64,000 nt of DNA. Origin: JAHOYW01 sp963664605. Lineage in GTDB: Bacteria > Verrucomicrobiota > Lentisphaeria > Victivallales > Victivallaceae. Position numbers and translations under genes: made by a program. How positions within the stretch are numbered: the first letter of the stretch is position 1; each line of letters starts with the position of its first letter. Location of the stretch: positions 4,277,710 through 4,341,709 of the forward strand of contig OY761536.1 in the NCBI GenBank assembly GCA_963664605.1, written 5' to 3'. Shown in pieces: positions 36,202-45,167 of the stretch. The notes below the pieces were generated by a model. That model searched no databases. It was not told where the DNA came from and saw only the letters and a list, made by a program, of their open reading frames with translations.

Positions 36202-36903
36202 TTATTTTTCAAGATAAAGCAGACACGAACAGTTATCACAAAAAACAACTGCTTCCTTCTTAGTTTCTGTCATAGTCTGTGGAGTTATCTTCAAGTGACA
36301 GTTGCTGCAAATCCCGGCGGAATTGATTTTTGCAAGAGGAGCTTTCTGTGCTTTAAGAAGACGTTTATATTGCACTAGCACTTTGGAATCGACTTTGGCT
36401 TCAAGCGGGACACGGCTTTCCATAAGCTGTTTTATTTCCGCTTTGATTTCCTTTGAAAGCTCATTAAGTTCTTCGATCTCTTCAGTTATCGCACTCTTTT
36501 CAGCTTCAAATTCTTTTGATATTTCTTTAAACTTCTCTTTGTTTTCCTCATCCTGGTCAAGCAAAAGAAGGATTTGGGTTTCATATTCACTGATTTTTTC
36601 TTTCTGGGTGTCTATCTGTGAAAGCATTGCCTGATATTCTGTATTCTTTTTTACCAGTGATGACTGCTGCTGCAGTTGTTCAATTTTTTTATTAACTTCA
36701 GCTATAGAGGATTCTGTCTGCTTAATATCGAGCCCGGTCTTCTGCATGGAATTTTTGGCTTCTGAAAGGTTGGATTCGGTTTTGGCTTTTTTATCTTCAA
36801 GTTTCTTAATTTCAGAAGGAATCATTTTCAGGCGCAGGTGCAGATTTATAATCCGCATATCGACTTTCTGTAACGCGAGCAAACTTTCGATCCATTGTTT
36901 CAT
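36202..36903 (-). CDS. Coiled-coil protein with C-terminal zinc ribbon (CdsZ/FlgZ-like)
   Basis: A 233-residue protein. Residues ~10-165 form a long charged coiled coil (many KxE and QLQQQ repeats), and the C-terminal CSNCHLKI ... VFCDNCSCLLYL provides a four-cysteine zinc ribbon. This is the C4-type zinc ribbon family (CdsZ in chlamydiae, HP0958/FlgZ in epsilonproteobacteria), thought to be an adaptor or nucleic-acid-binding protein. It is upstream of the glycosyltransferase by 21 bp, on the same strand. The family call is firm, the role in this organism is not known. Confidence 0.85.
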   Translation of the reverse strand: MKQWIESLLALQKVDMRIINLHLRLKMIPSEIKKLEDKKAKTESNLSEAKNSMQKTGLDIKQTESSIAEVNKKIEQLQQQSSLVKKNTEYQAMLSQIDTQKEKISEYETQILLLLDQDEENKEKFKEISKEFEAEKSAITEEIEELNELSKEIKAEIKQLMESRVPLEAKVDSKVLVQYKRLLKAQKAPLAKINSAGICSNCHLKITPQTMTETKKEAVVFCDNCSCLLYLEK

Positions 36904-37035
36904 AAAACCATCCTTATGTATATTTCACTTGAAAGCCGAAACTAAAAACTAAGTACTATATCTGACTTTTTAATAATATCCAGTTAAATAATAATACTTT
37001 AGCCAAAAAAAACAAAAAGAACTGAATTGAAATAA

Positions 37036-38127
37036 TTAGAACGAATCACGTTCCGAAGCCCATTTCTGAATTTTCTTTTCGGTTTCACCCCAGTTGGCAC
37101 TACGGACATTTTCGGCAAATTTACGGAAATATTCACGCATTACTGTCTGGAAAATAAATAAGTTCTGCATGCGTTCAGCAAAAACACTATCTGAATCCAG
37201 CTCCTCGCCCTCGGGCAATGTCAGGCTGCTGAAATTGAAATTATCGGCATCAATTCCACCGCTCCAAATCTCATTGGCACGACAAAGAGTAAACTTGGCT
37301 TTTTTGAGCCGTTTACCGACAATCAGTGCAGCTTTAGCTTCAGCGGCGCGCAATGGGCTGCCGCCTTTTTTCAGGGTGGTTTCAGCAGCGCCGCGAGCTT
37401 CAGAAACAAATGAAAAAGTCAGAGGCCCTTCGATCATAATATCAAAATCACCAAATTGTTCGTGGCTTATTCTGCCTTCCTCGCATTCGCTGAAATACCA
37501 AAGCCAGGTCAGGAAGTCCCGTCCCGGAGCCATATCGTCCTGAACATCAGCAAACATGACTTCCGGCAAATCGCGTTCGGTACATTGAAACATTTCCTCC
37601 AGCATAAGGCCGGGCTGCAACTGGTACGGCTCAATATTTGTAGTTTTAAAGAAAAATGAGATAAAATTATCAAGTTGCGTAACTGAACTAGCTCCGACAT
37701 AAAGCAATTTCGCGTTCAAGTCTATTACCATTGGAATCCCTGAAATAGTCGGCGCCATTTTGGACAGGTTCATTTCCATGACATTTGCTTTTATTTCACG
37801 GCGGGCCTTTGAAGAAACAACATCAAATTCATTTGCCCGCATGTAAACCAGTTCTTCACGCTGACAGATGGCATTAAATAAAGTCGAAGGTATCTTACGC
37901 TCTGCTTTGCGCAACTGAAGATAAATATGGCTGCCGCGGATCGCACTTTCTTCATTTATATCGGTTTCCAGCAAAGTCCTTCCTGTTGTCCAGCCGTATA
38001 CAGCTTCCTCTTTAACATGATCGAGTTTTCCAGCGCTTTTCGCGGCAAAAAGCTCAAGCAAATTCTCCGGAAGTTGATTCGGAAGCTGAAAAACGGTAAC
38101 GGTAAATGAACCTCTATCAAATGGCAT
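37036..38127 (-). CDS. RdgC-like protein
   Basis: A 363-residue protein without signal peptide. YGWTTGRTLLETDI near the N-terminus, a basic region (SSKARREIKANV, ~105-116), IPMVIDLNAKLLYVGASS and RDFLTWLWYFSE in the centre all resemble the deltaproteobacterial branch of RdgC, a ring-forming double-stranded-DNA-binding protein that restrains recombination. Length is somewhat above the ~300 residues of classical RdgC. The position is isolated. It could alternatively be an uncharacterised relative with another function. Confidence 0.55.
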   Translation of the reverse strand: MPFDRGSFTVTVFQLPNQLPENLLELFAAKSAGKLDHVKEEAVYGWTTGRTLLETDINEESAIRGSHIYLQLRKAERKIPSTLFNAICQREELVYMRANEFDVVSSKARREIKANVMEMNLSKMAPTISGIPMVIDLNAKLLYVGASSVTQLDNFISFFFKTTNIEPYQLQPGLMLEEMFQCTERDLPEVMFADVQDDMAPGRDFLTWLWYFSECEEGRISHEQFGDFDIMIEGPLTFSFVSEARGAAETTLKKGGSPLRAAEAKAALIVGKRLKKAKFTLCRANEIWSGGIDADNFNFSSLTLPEGEELDSDSVFAERMQNLFIFQTVMREYFRKFAENVRSANWGETEKKIQKWASERDSF

Positions 38128-38283
38128 ACTTATAATTCCCTTTTATGTTAAAAATAATTAAATAATCAGCATCTAAATGTATCGCCATTTTTAGAATTTA
38201 CCAGTCAAATTAACAGCTTCATTCACGTCCCGGTTGAAATAGATAAACTTAGCACTTATAATATTAAGCAGGAGGATTTTATT

Positions 38284-38973
38284 ATGCAAAAAAATATTGA
38301 CAGTATGCTCGGGTTTTCAATCATGGCCGTTGATGGAGAACTGGGAAAAGTCAGAGATTTCTATTTTGATGACAAAAGCTGGACTATCCGCTATATGGTT
38401 GTGCAAACCGGAAGCTGGCTGCTGGGGCGCAAAGTCCTTATCTCTTTTGCGTCGGTAAAAAAAATAAATTGCGAATGGGCTAATTTTCTGGTCGACCTCA
38501 CTTGCGAACAAGTTCGCAACAGTCCGGATATTGATACCGCAAAACCGGTTTGCCGTCAGCATGAGGAGGAACTGCATAAACATTATATGCTGCCGCCGTA
38601 CTGGCTTAATGCCCCGGGAATAACGTGGGGCATTGATAATTATCCAGTCATTGAAGAGTTGACTACGGAAGATGAAGAAAAGAATGAAACTGCAGAGGAT
38701 CAGCATTTGCGCAGCGCCAGACAAATAATAGATTACCTTATCCACGCTACTGATGGTGAAATAGGACATGTTAAGGATTTTATTGTCGACCTGGGAAACT
38801 GGCATATCACTTCTTTGCTGATTGATACCAGAAATCTGCTGACAGGAAGAAAGGTTACACTGCCTGTGGAAAAAATTCTGCGTATAGAATGGGCGGATAT
38901 GGAAGTCTATGTCGATGTTACACGCGGTTTTGTCATAGAAAGACCGGAGTTTGACCTGGATAAAGACTTATAG
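38284..38973 (+). CDS. Two-repeat PRC-barrel protein
   Basis: A 229-residue cytoplasmic protein built of two PRC-barrel repeats: residues ~4-80 (AVDGELGKVRDFYFDDKSW, RKVLISFASV) and ~145-220 (TDGEIGHVKDFIVDLGNW, RKVTLPVEKIL), joined by an acidic linker. Such proteins are common in soil and gut bacteria, and often stress-related. GGAGG stands 8 bp before the ATG, indicating efficient translation. Its stop is 2 bp from the convergent lpxB stop. Partner unknown. Confidence 0.85.
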   Translation: MQKNIDSMLGFSIMAVDGELGKVRDFYFDDKSWTIRYMVVQTGSWLLGRKVLISFASVKKINCEWANFLVDLTCEQVRNSPDIDTAKPVCRQHEEELHKHYMLPPYWLNAPGITWGIDNYPVIEELTTEDEEKNETAEDQHLRSARQIIDYLIHATDGEIGHVKDFIVDLGNWHITSLLIDTRNLLTGRKVTLPVEKILRIEWADMEVYVDVTRGFVIERPEFDLDKDL

Positions 38974-38975
38974 CG

Positions 38976-40145
38976 TTACTTCCTGTGCAAAAACTCGACA
39001 CAGGCTTTAGCGGCGTGATCCAGCGCTGTAATATTTTTGTCAGAAAGTGATTCCACCATTTTTTTCATATCTTCCTCTACTTCTTTTCGACGTTTGCCGT
39101 GAGGCAGTACTCGCTCAAGGGCATCTGAAAGTTTCACGGCGTTAACATCGTACTGCAGGAATTCCTCAAAAACCTCCTTATCGGCAATTACATTAACCAT
39201 TGTGAAGAATCCCCGGTACAATTTTACCACCAAGGCTGCGAGCAGTATTGTAATCAAGTTCATTTTGTAGGCAACCACCAGAGGCAGGCCGGCAATGGCA
39301 CACTCTACCGTGACTGTTCCGGAAGCCGCCAGCCCGGTGCCGGCTTTCTGCTGCCAGTAACTGGTTTTGCCGCAGGTTATTTCCATATCCGGTACATCAG
39401 GACGGGAACGTTTGAATTTATTATAAATCTCTTCACAATGCTTGAATGATTTTTCACGCGGAGCTGAAATAACAAATTTTAAAGAAGGATGACGTTTTTT
39501 CATTTCAACAGCGGTTTCCAGCATCGGGCGCAACAAACGGCTGATCTCCATTGAACGGCTGCCCGGCAGAATGACTAGAGTATTCGGGTCGCGAACTATT
39601 GAGGGGTCGCGCTGTCCATTTATGATGTCCACCAGGGGATGACCGACAAATTCGGTTTCAAGATTGACTTTGGAATATACTTCCACCTCAAATGGAAAAA
39701 TAACCAGCATTTTTTCGCAATATTTATCCAGCTTATGAATGCGGCTTTTATGCCAGCTCCAGATTTGCGGGCTGACATACCAGATTACCGGAATGCCGTG
39801 TTTGTGCATTTCCCTGGCAAAACGCAGGTTAAATCCCGGGTAATCAATTAAAACAACAGCATCGGGGCGTTCTTTAACAGCTTTATTTTTCAAGAAGAAA
39901 AATACTCTGATAATGGTAAACAGTATTTTCAATACTTCAATAAGACCCATGACTCCGAGCTCTGTAGAGTCGACCATGATATCAACTCCAGCGGCTTTCA
40001 TCTTACTGGCGCCCATTCCGGCAATCTCAATTTCATTTCCAGCTTTATGTTCCAGTTCCCGGATGCTTTTTGCCAACTGCGCTCCATAGGTATCCCCGGA
40101 AGCCTCCCCCGAAAATATCCAAATCTTTTTTTTGGTTCCGCTCAT
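38976..40145 (-). CDS. lpxB: Lipid-A-disaccharide synthase
   Basis: A 389-residue GT19 glycosyltransferase. Diagnostic blocks are the N-terminal WIFSGEASGDTYGAQL, LIDYPGFNLRFA, ISPQIW-type VSPQIWSWHKSRIHKL, FVGHPL, LPGSRSMEI and AASGTVTVECAIAGLP. It joins UDP-2,3-diacylglucosamine and lipid X at the inner membrane in lipid A synthesis. Length is normal. Its presence shows that the organism makes lipid A and so has an outer membrane. No other lpx gene is nearby. It ends next to the PRC-barrel gene and begins 10 bp from the isochorismatase-like stop. Confidence 0.95.
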   Translation of the reverse strand: MSGTKKKIWIFSGEASGDTYGAQLAKSIRELEHKAGNEIEIAGMGASKMKAAGVDIMVDSTELGVMGLIEVLKILFTIIRVFFFLKNKAVKERPDAVVLIDYPGFNLRFAREMHKHGIPVIWYVSPQIWSWHKSRIHKLDKYCEKMLVIFPFEVEVYSKVNLETEFVGHPLVDIINGQRDPSIVRDPNTLVILPGSRSMEISRLLRPMLETAVEMKKRHPSLKFVISAPREKSFKHCEEIYNKFKRSRPDVPDMEITCGKTSYWQQKAGTGLAASGTVTVECAIAGLPLVVAYKMNLITILLAALVVKLYRGFFTMVNVIADKEVFEEFLQYDVNAVKLSDALERVLPHGKRRKEVEEDMKKMVESLSDKNITALDHAAKACVEFLHRK

Positions 40146-40155
40146 CTTGAGAATA

Positions 40156-40704
40156 TCACTTTATAAGTTTGGAAATTGTACGAAAATCAGGATGTTTAGC
40201 GTCCCTTAGAAGCATAAAAACAATCGCCTCCGCAGAAGTAACAAAGGCTCCTGCCTGCCGCATCGTTTCAAGAGCAAGACGATAGTTGACTTCATTGCGA
40301 GAAGTCAATGCGTCCGCCGGGATAATCACTTCATAAGCTTCCGATAAAAGATCAAGGACGGTTTGCTGAACACAAACGTGCGCTTCAATACCGCAGATAA
40401 TTAAAGTTTTCCGTGCCTTTGATTTAAGCGCCGTCCTGAAGGAGCTTTCACCAAAACAGGAAAAAGACGTCTTTTCAATGATCGGAGTATCTTCAGGAAG
40501 CAGACATTTCAATTCTTCTACTGTAGAGCCGAGCCCCTTGGGGTATTGTTCCGTAATAATGCTGTCTATATCCAATATGCTTGCAGCTTTCAGCAAAAGC
40601 TCCTGGTTTTCAATACATTTTGAAACATTCGACATTGCTTTCTGCAGCTTTTCCTGCATATCAATCAGGATCAGACAGCTGTTTTCAGGTTTTAAGTTAT
40701 TCAT
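40156..40704 (-). CDS. Isochorismatase-like cysteine hydrolase
   Basis: A 182-residue isochorismatase-family protein of the YcaC-like type. LILIDMQEKL gives the catalytic Asp, the Lys is likely in EKTSFSCF, and ICGIEAHVCVQQTVLDLL carries the nucleophile Cys with the typical cis-peptide context. Such enzymes hydrolyse amides (nicotinamide-like) or related bonds. It lies between the response regulator (11 bp) and lpxB (10 bp), all on the minus strand. Substrate not known. Confidence 0.88.
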   Translation of the reverse strand: MNNLKPENSCLILIDMQEKLQKAMSNVSKCIENQELLLKAASILDIDSIITEQYPKGLGSTVEELKCLLPEDTPIIEKTSFSCFGESSFRTALKSKARKTLIICGIEAHVCVQQTVLDLLSEAYEVIIPADALTSRNEVNYRLALETMRQAGAFVTSAEAIVFMLLRDAKHPDFRTISKLIK

Positions 40705-40715
40705 AATAAATCGTT

Positions 40716-41099
40716 CTAGGAGGTTAATTCTTCTATTTTCCGGCTTAATTCTTCAACATTGAAATCAGCGCCTTTATATATAAGTGACTGGCAGCTTACT
40801 TTAACTTTGAGCAGGTCTTCAGGAGAAGGGCTGAGACCAGTAATGGCGATGAGCGGAAGATCTTTAAGTTTTTCCTGTTTCTGAATATATTTGATGACTT
40901 CCCAACCTGAACGCACAGGCATCAGTAAATCGATCAAAGCCAGCTTTATGTCCGGATTAGCCTCAAGCAAATCTATCGCGTCATCACCGTTTACGGCTTG
41001 CAGAACAGAAAAACCCATTTTTTCGATAATTTTAGAGCAGAACTTCAAAAAAATATCATCGTCATCACAAATTAAAATTTGTCCTTTATCCTGTGCCAT
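40716..41099 (-). CDS. Single-domain response regulator
   Basis: A 127-residue receiver domain with no output domain. CDDDDIFLKF carries the acidic pocket, ALIDLLMP the phospho-acceptor Asp (~57), AITG the conserved Thr/Ser position and YKGADF the Lys near residue 109. It is CheY-like and would signal through protein contact. No histidine kinase is nearby. It precedes the isochorismatase-like gene by 11 bp. Confidence 0.88.
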   Translation of the reverse strand: MAQDKGQILICDDDDIFLKFCSKIIEKMGFSVLQAVNGDDAIDLLEANPDIKLALIDLLMPVRSGWEVIKYIQKQEKLKDLPLIAITGLSPSPEDLLKVKVSCQSLIYKGADFNVEELSRKIEELTS

Positions 41100-41238
41100 A
41101 GTTGAACTCCGAAATTTAAAGAATGTGTAAAAAAAACTATCTTAAGCGTTAAATATAACAGATAAAAACTCAGCAGTCAAAGTTTTAACACATTTATTTC
41201 GCCGATATATAAAATCAAATCTAAAATCGCAATACGCC

Positions 41239-42132
41239 TTACCCGCGCGGATGAAACCTATGATGAATGTCCAAAAGCTGTTTCTGGTTTACGTGGGTAT
41301 ATATTTGTGTCGTACTGATATCCGCGTGTCCGAGCATTTCCTGAATTACGCGGAGGTCGGCGCCGTTCTCCAGCAAATGACTGGCGAAAGAATGCCTTAA
41401 AGTGTGAGGATGAATATTCTTGTTAATTCCGGCAAGCTCCGCCGCTTCCTTGACAATTTTCCAAATCCATTCCCGGTCCAGCTTCTTACCGTTCCTTGAT
41501 AAAAATAAGGTAGCTTCCATCTGATTTTTGACCAATTGGGGACGAACTTCAGTCAGGTAACGGTCAAGCATCCGGAGAGCAGTTTTTCCAACAGGCACTA
41601 GGCGTTCTTTATTACCCTTGCCTTTAACTCGAATGATCTCATCATCGAATTTTATAGAACCGAGCTTTAGTGAGGCAGTTTCCGAAACCCGCAGGCCACA
41701 GGCATACATAACTTCCAGAATTGTCCGGTTGCGGAAAGCGAGCGGATCTTTGCCGCTTCGCGGAAAAGCATTCAACAGAGCATCGACTTCCTCTGAGCTC
41801 AAGAAATCAGGCAGGAGCTGCCATAACTTGGGAGAATCCATAACATTAGTTATATCTCTGGAAATGATTTTCTCCTGAAACATGAAACGGAAAAACATTT
41901 TTATAGCAACCAGCCGCCGCGCCAAAGTAGCAGTTTCCAAGCCGTTATCTTTGAGTTCCGCTAAATAATCATGAATATAAGTCCGGCGAAAATTCTCAAA
42001 GGAACTTATGCCGTTGTTTTCCAGCCAAACGATAAAGTGTTCTATATCCGAATTGTACGCAGAGATAGTATTGCGGCTCAAAGCCCGTTCCAAAGCCAAG
42101 TAAGCCAGAAATTTTTCAAGCGCCGCTCGCAA
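41239..42132 (-). CDS. xerD: Tyrosine recombinase XerD
   Basis: From the TTG at 42132, 297 residues, which fits XerD's usual ~298. CAGGAG stands 9 bp before that TTG, whereas a frame-extending ATG at 42189 would add residues LDISCWIFDIRK encoded by a repeat. The N-terminal SAM-like core-binding domain spans ~1-95 and the catalytic domain ~110-290, with ACGLRVSE (Arg), HTLRHSFASHLLENGADLRV (His-x-x-Arg) and TTQIYTHV (nucleophile Tyr). It resolves chromosome dimers at dif with XerC. No dif site was recognised nearby. Confidence 0.92.
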   Translation of the reverse strand: MRAALEKFLAYLALERALSRNTISAYNSDIEHFIVWLENNGISSFENFRRTYIHDYLAELKDNGLETATLARRLVAIKMFFRFMFQEKIISRDITNVMDSPKLWQLLPDFLSSEEVDALLNAFPRSGKDPLAFRNRTILEVMYACGLRVSETASLKLGSIKFDDEIIRVKGKGNKERLVPVGKTALRMLDRYLTEVRPQLVKNQMEATLFLSRNGKKLDREWIWKIVKEAAELAGINKNIHPHTLRHSFASHLLENGADLRVIQEMLGHADISTTQIYTHVNQKQLLDIHHRFHPRG

Positions 42133-42154
42133 TGTCTTTATCTCCTGATTTTTT

Positions 42155-42195
42155 CGAATATCGAATATCCAACAAGAAATATCCAACATCCAAGT
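42155..42195. repeat. Short repeat element before xerD
   Basis: AATATCCAACA occurs at 42164-42174 and 42178-42188, a 14-bp period, preceded by GAATATCGAATAT. Translated on one strand it gives NIEYPTRNIQHPS-like peptides and on the other LDISCWIFDIRK. Peptides of this kind are familiar as false ORFs from an intergenic element that recurs in many PVC-group and other genomes. Confidence 0.55.
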
Positions 42196-42310
42196 TTTCT
42201 TAGCTTAATCAAGCCCCCGCAGGATGGCGGCACAAAATATTTTTAATTCATCTTTATATACTATATGCGAACCAGCCTTAAAACACAAGTTCAGAAAGGC
42301 AGATAGTTTT

Positions 42311-42350
42311 GTGGCCGACACGTCTCGACAGAGTTTCGCCGCGCGACCAC
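42311..42350. repeat. Imperfect inverted repeat between xerD and the aminotransferase
   Basis: GTGGCCG (42311-42317) and CGACCAC (42344-42350) pair with one mismatch and enclose a GC-rich core with CTC-GACA-GAG. The GC content is far above the flanks. It looks like a dispersed palindromic element rather than a terminator. Only one copy is in the window. Confidence 0.35.
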
Positions 42351-42368
42351 GACCAGATTGCTTCTGGA

Positions 42369-43547
42369 CTAGATACTTTCGCAGAAAGCTTTTAAGCGCG
42401 AAACCGCCTCTTCTATATTTTCTTCACTGCACGCATAAGATAGCCTGATCTTGCCGGGAGCCGCGAAAGCTTCGCACGGAATCGCCGCGACTTTCTTTTC
42501 TTCGAGCAGTTTCGAACAGAACTCATTACTGCTCAACCCGAAAGATGAAATATCACACAACAAGTAGAAAGCTCCCTGTGGACGCACACAACTTACACCG
42601 GGTATATCAGATACCAATGAATAAATCAGATCACGCCGTACGGAAAAAGCCTCACGCATTTTTTCAACTTCAGCATCCGCTTCTTTCAGGGCAGTAATCG
42701 CCGCGTATTGCGCAAAGGTTGTCGGGTTTGAAGTGGTATGGCTTTGGAGCGCGGCAATTTTCTTGCTGAGCCATAACGGTGCGCTTAAATACCCCAAACG
42801 CCATCCGGTCATCGCATAGGCTTTACTAAGCCCATTGACTGTAATAGTCAAATCATTGATTTTATCGTTCAGGGAAGCGATACTTACATGCGGCTTATCA
42901 GCATCATAAACTAATTTTTCATAAATTTCGTCAGACAAGACCATAAAGTTTTTAGCAACCGCGATATCAGCAATCCTTTCGAGGGTTTCTTTACGATAAA
43001 CCGCACCGGTCGGATTTGACGGAGTCGTTAAAACCAGTAAACGAGTGTTTTCAGTTACCGCCGCTTCAAGTTCAGCCGGGTCAAGTTCATAGTTGTTTTC
43101 AGCCTTAGTTTGAATGATAACACACTTTGCGCCGCTTGCTTTGACCATTTCCTCGTAACTCAGCCAGAAAGGGGCAGGAAGAATAACTTCGTCACCAGGG
43201 CCGCAGAGAGCCGCAATCGCACTGAAAACAGAAAATTTAGCTCCGGGAGCGATAATGATTTGTCCGGGGCTTGTTTTAATTTGATTTTCATTGATGAATT
43301 TTTCAGCAACCGCCTCTTTCAATTCCATAAGCCCGCTGGCGGGGGTATATCCGGTTTTGCCTTCATTAAGGGCTTTGATCGCCGCTTGCTTGATTACTTC
43401 CGGTGTATCGAAATCGGGTTCTCCGGCTGACAAGCTGCAAACATCAACACCTTGAGCCTTAAGCGCTTTTGCCGCCGCGGTAATTGCGAGAGTTGCAGAC
43501 GGAGTTAAACCGCCCATAAAACCTTTAGAATTCTGAATGTCTTTCAT
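42369..43547 (-). CDS. Class I/II PLP aminotransferase (aspartate aminotransferase type)
   Basis: A 392-residue fold-type I aminotransferase. SAGEPDFDTP near residue 40, LTTPSNPTGAVY (Asn for PLP), VLSDEIYEKL (Asp and Tyr), NGLSKAYAMTGWRLGYL (Schiff-base Lys) and CVRPQGAFYLLCDIS with IRLSYACSEENI near the end are all as in the AspC/thermophile-type Ib family. It transfers amino groups between aspartate and 2-oxoglutarate, with some chance of other specificity. It lies alone and diverges from the small protein gene. The ribosome binding site GGAGA is clear on the minus strand. Confidence 0.9.
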   Translation of the reverse strand: MKDIQNSKGFMGGLTPSATLAITAAAKALKAQGVDVCSLSAGEPDFDTPEVIKQAAIKALNEGKTGYTPASGLMELKEAVAEKFINENQIKTSPGQIIIAPGAKFSVFSAIAALCGPGDEVILPAPFWLSYEEMVKASGAKCVIIQTKAENNYELDPAELEAAVTENTRLLVLTTPSNPTGAVYRKETLERIADIAVAKNFMVLSDEIYEKLVYDADKPHVSIASLNDKINDLTITVNGLSKAYAMTGWRLGYLSAPLWLSKKIAALQSHTTSNPTTFAQYAAITALKEADAEVEKMREAFSVRRDLIYSLVSDIPGVSCVRPQGAFYLLCDISSFGLSSNEFCSKLLEEKKVAAIPCEAFAAPGKIRLSYACSEENIEEAVSRLKAFCESI

Positions 43548-43755
43548 GTAGTTCTCCTGTGATTTATATATTTTCCGGGTATATGATTATAGTCCATTGG
43601 TTAGATAATACATATAGCCATTTTTTATAAAAAGTCCACCTTTTAAATGATTATTTTCCAGGTTTTGCTCTGTTTGCACTATCACAGGACTTTAAAAATG
43701 AAAATAAATATGATATATTAAGTTATAAGTCAGTAACATTTTTATAAGGATACAT

Positions 43756-44007
43756 ATGGTTGCACCTCGCGGAAATTCAGGCAAAAAGCCGGCAACGATG
43801 ATGGGAATCGGGCTCGACAATAAAGACGGGCACAAACGCGTCACGAAAGGGGATAATTTCTATCTGGTCGGCGGCTCAGAAGAAACTCACGAGCATATGG
43901 TTGAAACTGCTGTCAAGGTAAATGAAAAACTTGCTAAAAAAGGCAAAACTCTTTCGCAAGTATCGAAAGAGGAATTCACTGATATAGTTCGTGAAGCCAG
44001 CTCTTAA
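43756..44007 (+). CDS. Small conserved hypothetical protein upstream of prmC
   Basis: An 83-residue basic protein, MVAPRGNSGKKPATMMGIG at the start, then GDNFYLVGGSEETHEHM and a helical C-terminal half (VNEKLAKKGKTLSQVSKEEF). No domain is recognised. AAGGA with 5-bp spacing and a 3-bp gap to prmC show it is expressed and coupled with it. The second half is amphipathic and could mediate binding to RNA or protein. Function unknown. Confidence 0.75.
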   Translation: MVAPRGNSGKKPATMMGIGLDNKDGHKRVTKGDNFYLVGGSEETHEHMVETAVKVNEKLAKKGKTLSQVSKEEFTDIVREASS

Positions 44008-44010
44008 AAT

Positions 44011-44856
44011 ATGCATAATTCCTATATTCAGCTTATTAAAAACACCACTTCCCGTCTCGAAGCTGCCGGAATAGAAGGCGCACGCACAGAAAGCGAATTG
44101 ATTCTTTGCGAACTGTCGGACTGCTCCCGTTCTGAGCTTTTTCTCCGTTATAACACCCAAGTTCCGGACGCTGTTATCAACTGTCTTGAAAAGGTTATTC
44201 AACGGCGGGAAAAGCGCGAGCCTCTCCAATATATTCTCGGTCATGCGTATTTTATGAATCTTGATCTGCAAGTCACTCCTGACGTACTCATCCCGCGGCC
44301 CGAAACTGAATTACTGGTCGAACGTCTCTGCAAAGCTGCTCCTCATAACGGAAAAGTCCTTGATCTCGGGACTGGAAGCGGCGCAATTGCACTTGCTTTG
44401 GCATTTGAAAGGAAAGACTTGAATATTACCGCCGTCGATATCAGCGAAGCCGCTTTACGGGTCGCGGCAAACAACCGTTCAAAATATGAACTTAATAATG
44501 TTGAATTACTTCAAAGTGATTTATTCAGCAGCCTTGGGAAGCGGTGTTTTGACTGTATCGCCGCCAATCTGCCATATGTCAGTGAAGCAGAATATTCCGG
44601 GCTCATGCCTGAAGTAAAAGATTTTGAACCGAAACTTGCGCTTACCGCGTGCGTTGATGGTTTGGAATTGATTTATAATTGCATTAAAGAAGCTGCCGGG
44701 CATTTAGAACCGGACGGAATTATAATTTTCGAAATGGGTATAACACAAACGCAAAGTATCCATAACGCCTTGAAAGATACAGGGGAATTTAAGAGCATTA
44801 AGACGATACAGGACTATTCAAGAAGAAACCGTTTTGTCTGCGCACAGCTTGCTTAA
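44011..44856 (+). CDS. prmC: Release factor glutamine methyltransferase
   Basis: A 281-residue class I methyltransferase of the HemK/PrmC family: an N-terminal helical release-factor-binding domain (~1-75), QYILGHAYFMNLDLQV and VLIPRPETELLVE just before the Rossmann domain, VLDLGTGSGAIALALA for SAM, and the active site AANLPYV. The canonical NPPY reads NLPY: the Asn and Tyr are kept while the first Pro is Leu. It methylates the GGQ glutamine of release factors. It starts 3 bp after the small protein gene and its end overlaps the convergent gene by 4 bp. Confidence 0.93.
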   Translation: MHNSYIQLIKNTTSRLEAAGIEGARTESELILCELSDCSRSELFLRYNTQVPDAVINCLEKVIQRREKREPLQYILGHAYFMNLDLQVTPDVLIPRPETELLVERLCKAAPHNGKVLDLGTGSGAIALALAFERKDLNITAVDISEAALRVAANNRSKYELNNVELLQSDLFSSLGKRCFDCIAANLPYVSEAEYSGLMPEVKDFEPKLALTACVDGLELIYNCIKEAAGHLEPDGIIIFEMGITQTQSIHNALKDTGEFKSIKTIQDYSRRNRFVCAQLA

Positions 44857-45167
44857 CCGGGGATAACTTCCTCTTCTTCAACCAACTCGTATTCAAGGCC
44901 GCCCAGAGGATTAGCGTTCTTCTGCGCTTCAATCAATTCAATCAAAAGCTTGTTGGTTCGGCGCTGTTCAACGGTCAGCTCCTGGATGGAAAGCTGCATT
45001 TTTCGGATATTTGTCCCCATTCCGGTGAGGTCTGTTTCCACTGTTTTGCGGAACATTATAAATTGCGAGGAAATCTTAGAAAACTTTGCAAGCGCCAGAA
45101 TAAAAATAAGCCATGTCAGGACACAACCTATAACAAGGACAATCTTATATTCTATAGAAATGTCCAT
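44853..45167 (-). CDS. Hypothetical single-span membrane protein
   Basis: A 104-residue protein with one strong transmembrane segment at ~8-27 (IVLVIGCVLTWLIFILALA), followed by a coiled-coil-like region (TNIRKMQLSIQELTVEQRR) and an acidic tail ending in EEEEVIPG. No family recognised. Its 3' end overlaps prmC by 4 bp on the opposite strand. An AGAT-type weak ribosome binding site precedes the ATG. Role unknown. Confidence 0.6.
   Translation of the reverse strand: MDISIEYKIVLVIGCVLTWLIFILALAKFSKISSQFIMFRKTVETDLTGMGTNIRKMQLSIQELTVEQRRTNKLLIELIEAQKNANPLGGLEYELVEEEEVIPG

Noticed and set aside
42133..42189. N-terminal extension LDISCWIFDIRK of XerD
   Set aside because: It is encoded by the 14-bp-period repeat; the TTG start after CAGGAG gives the normal XerD length.
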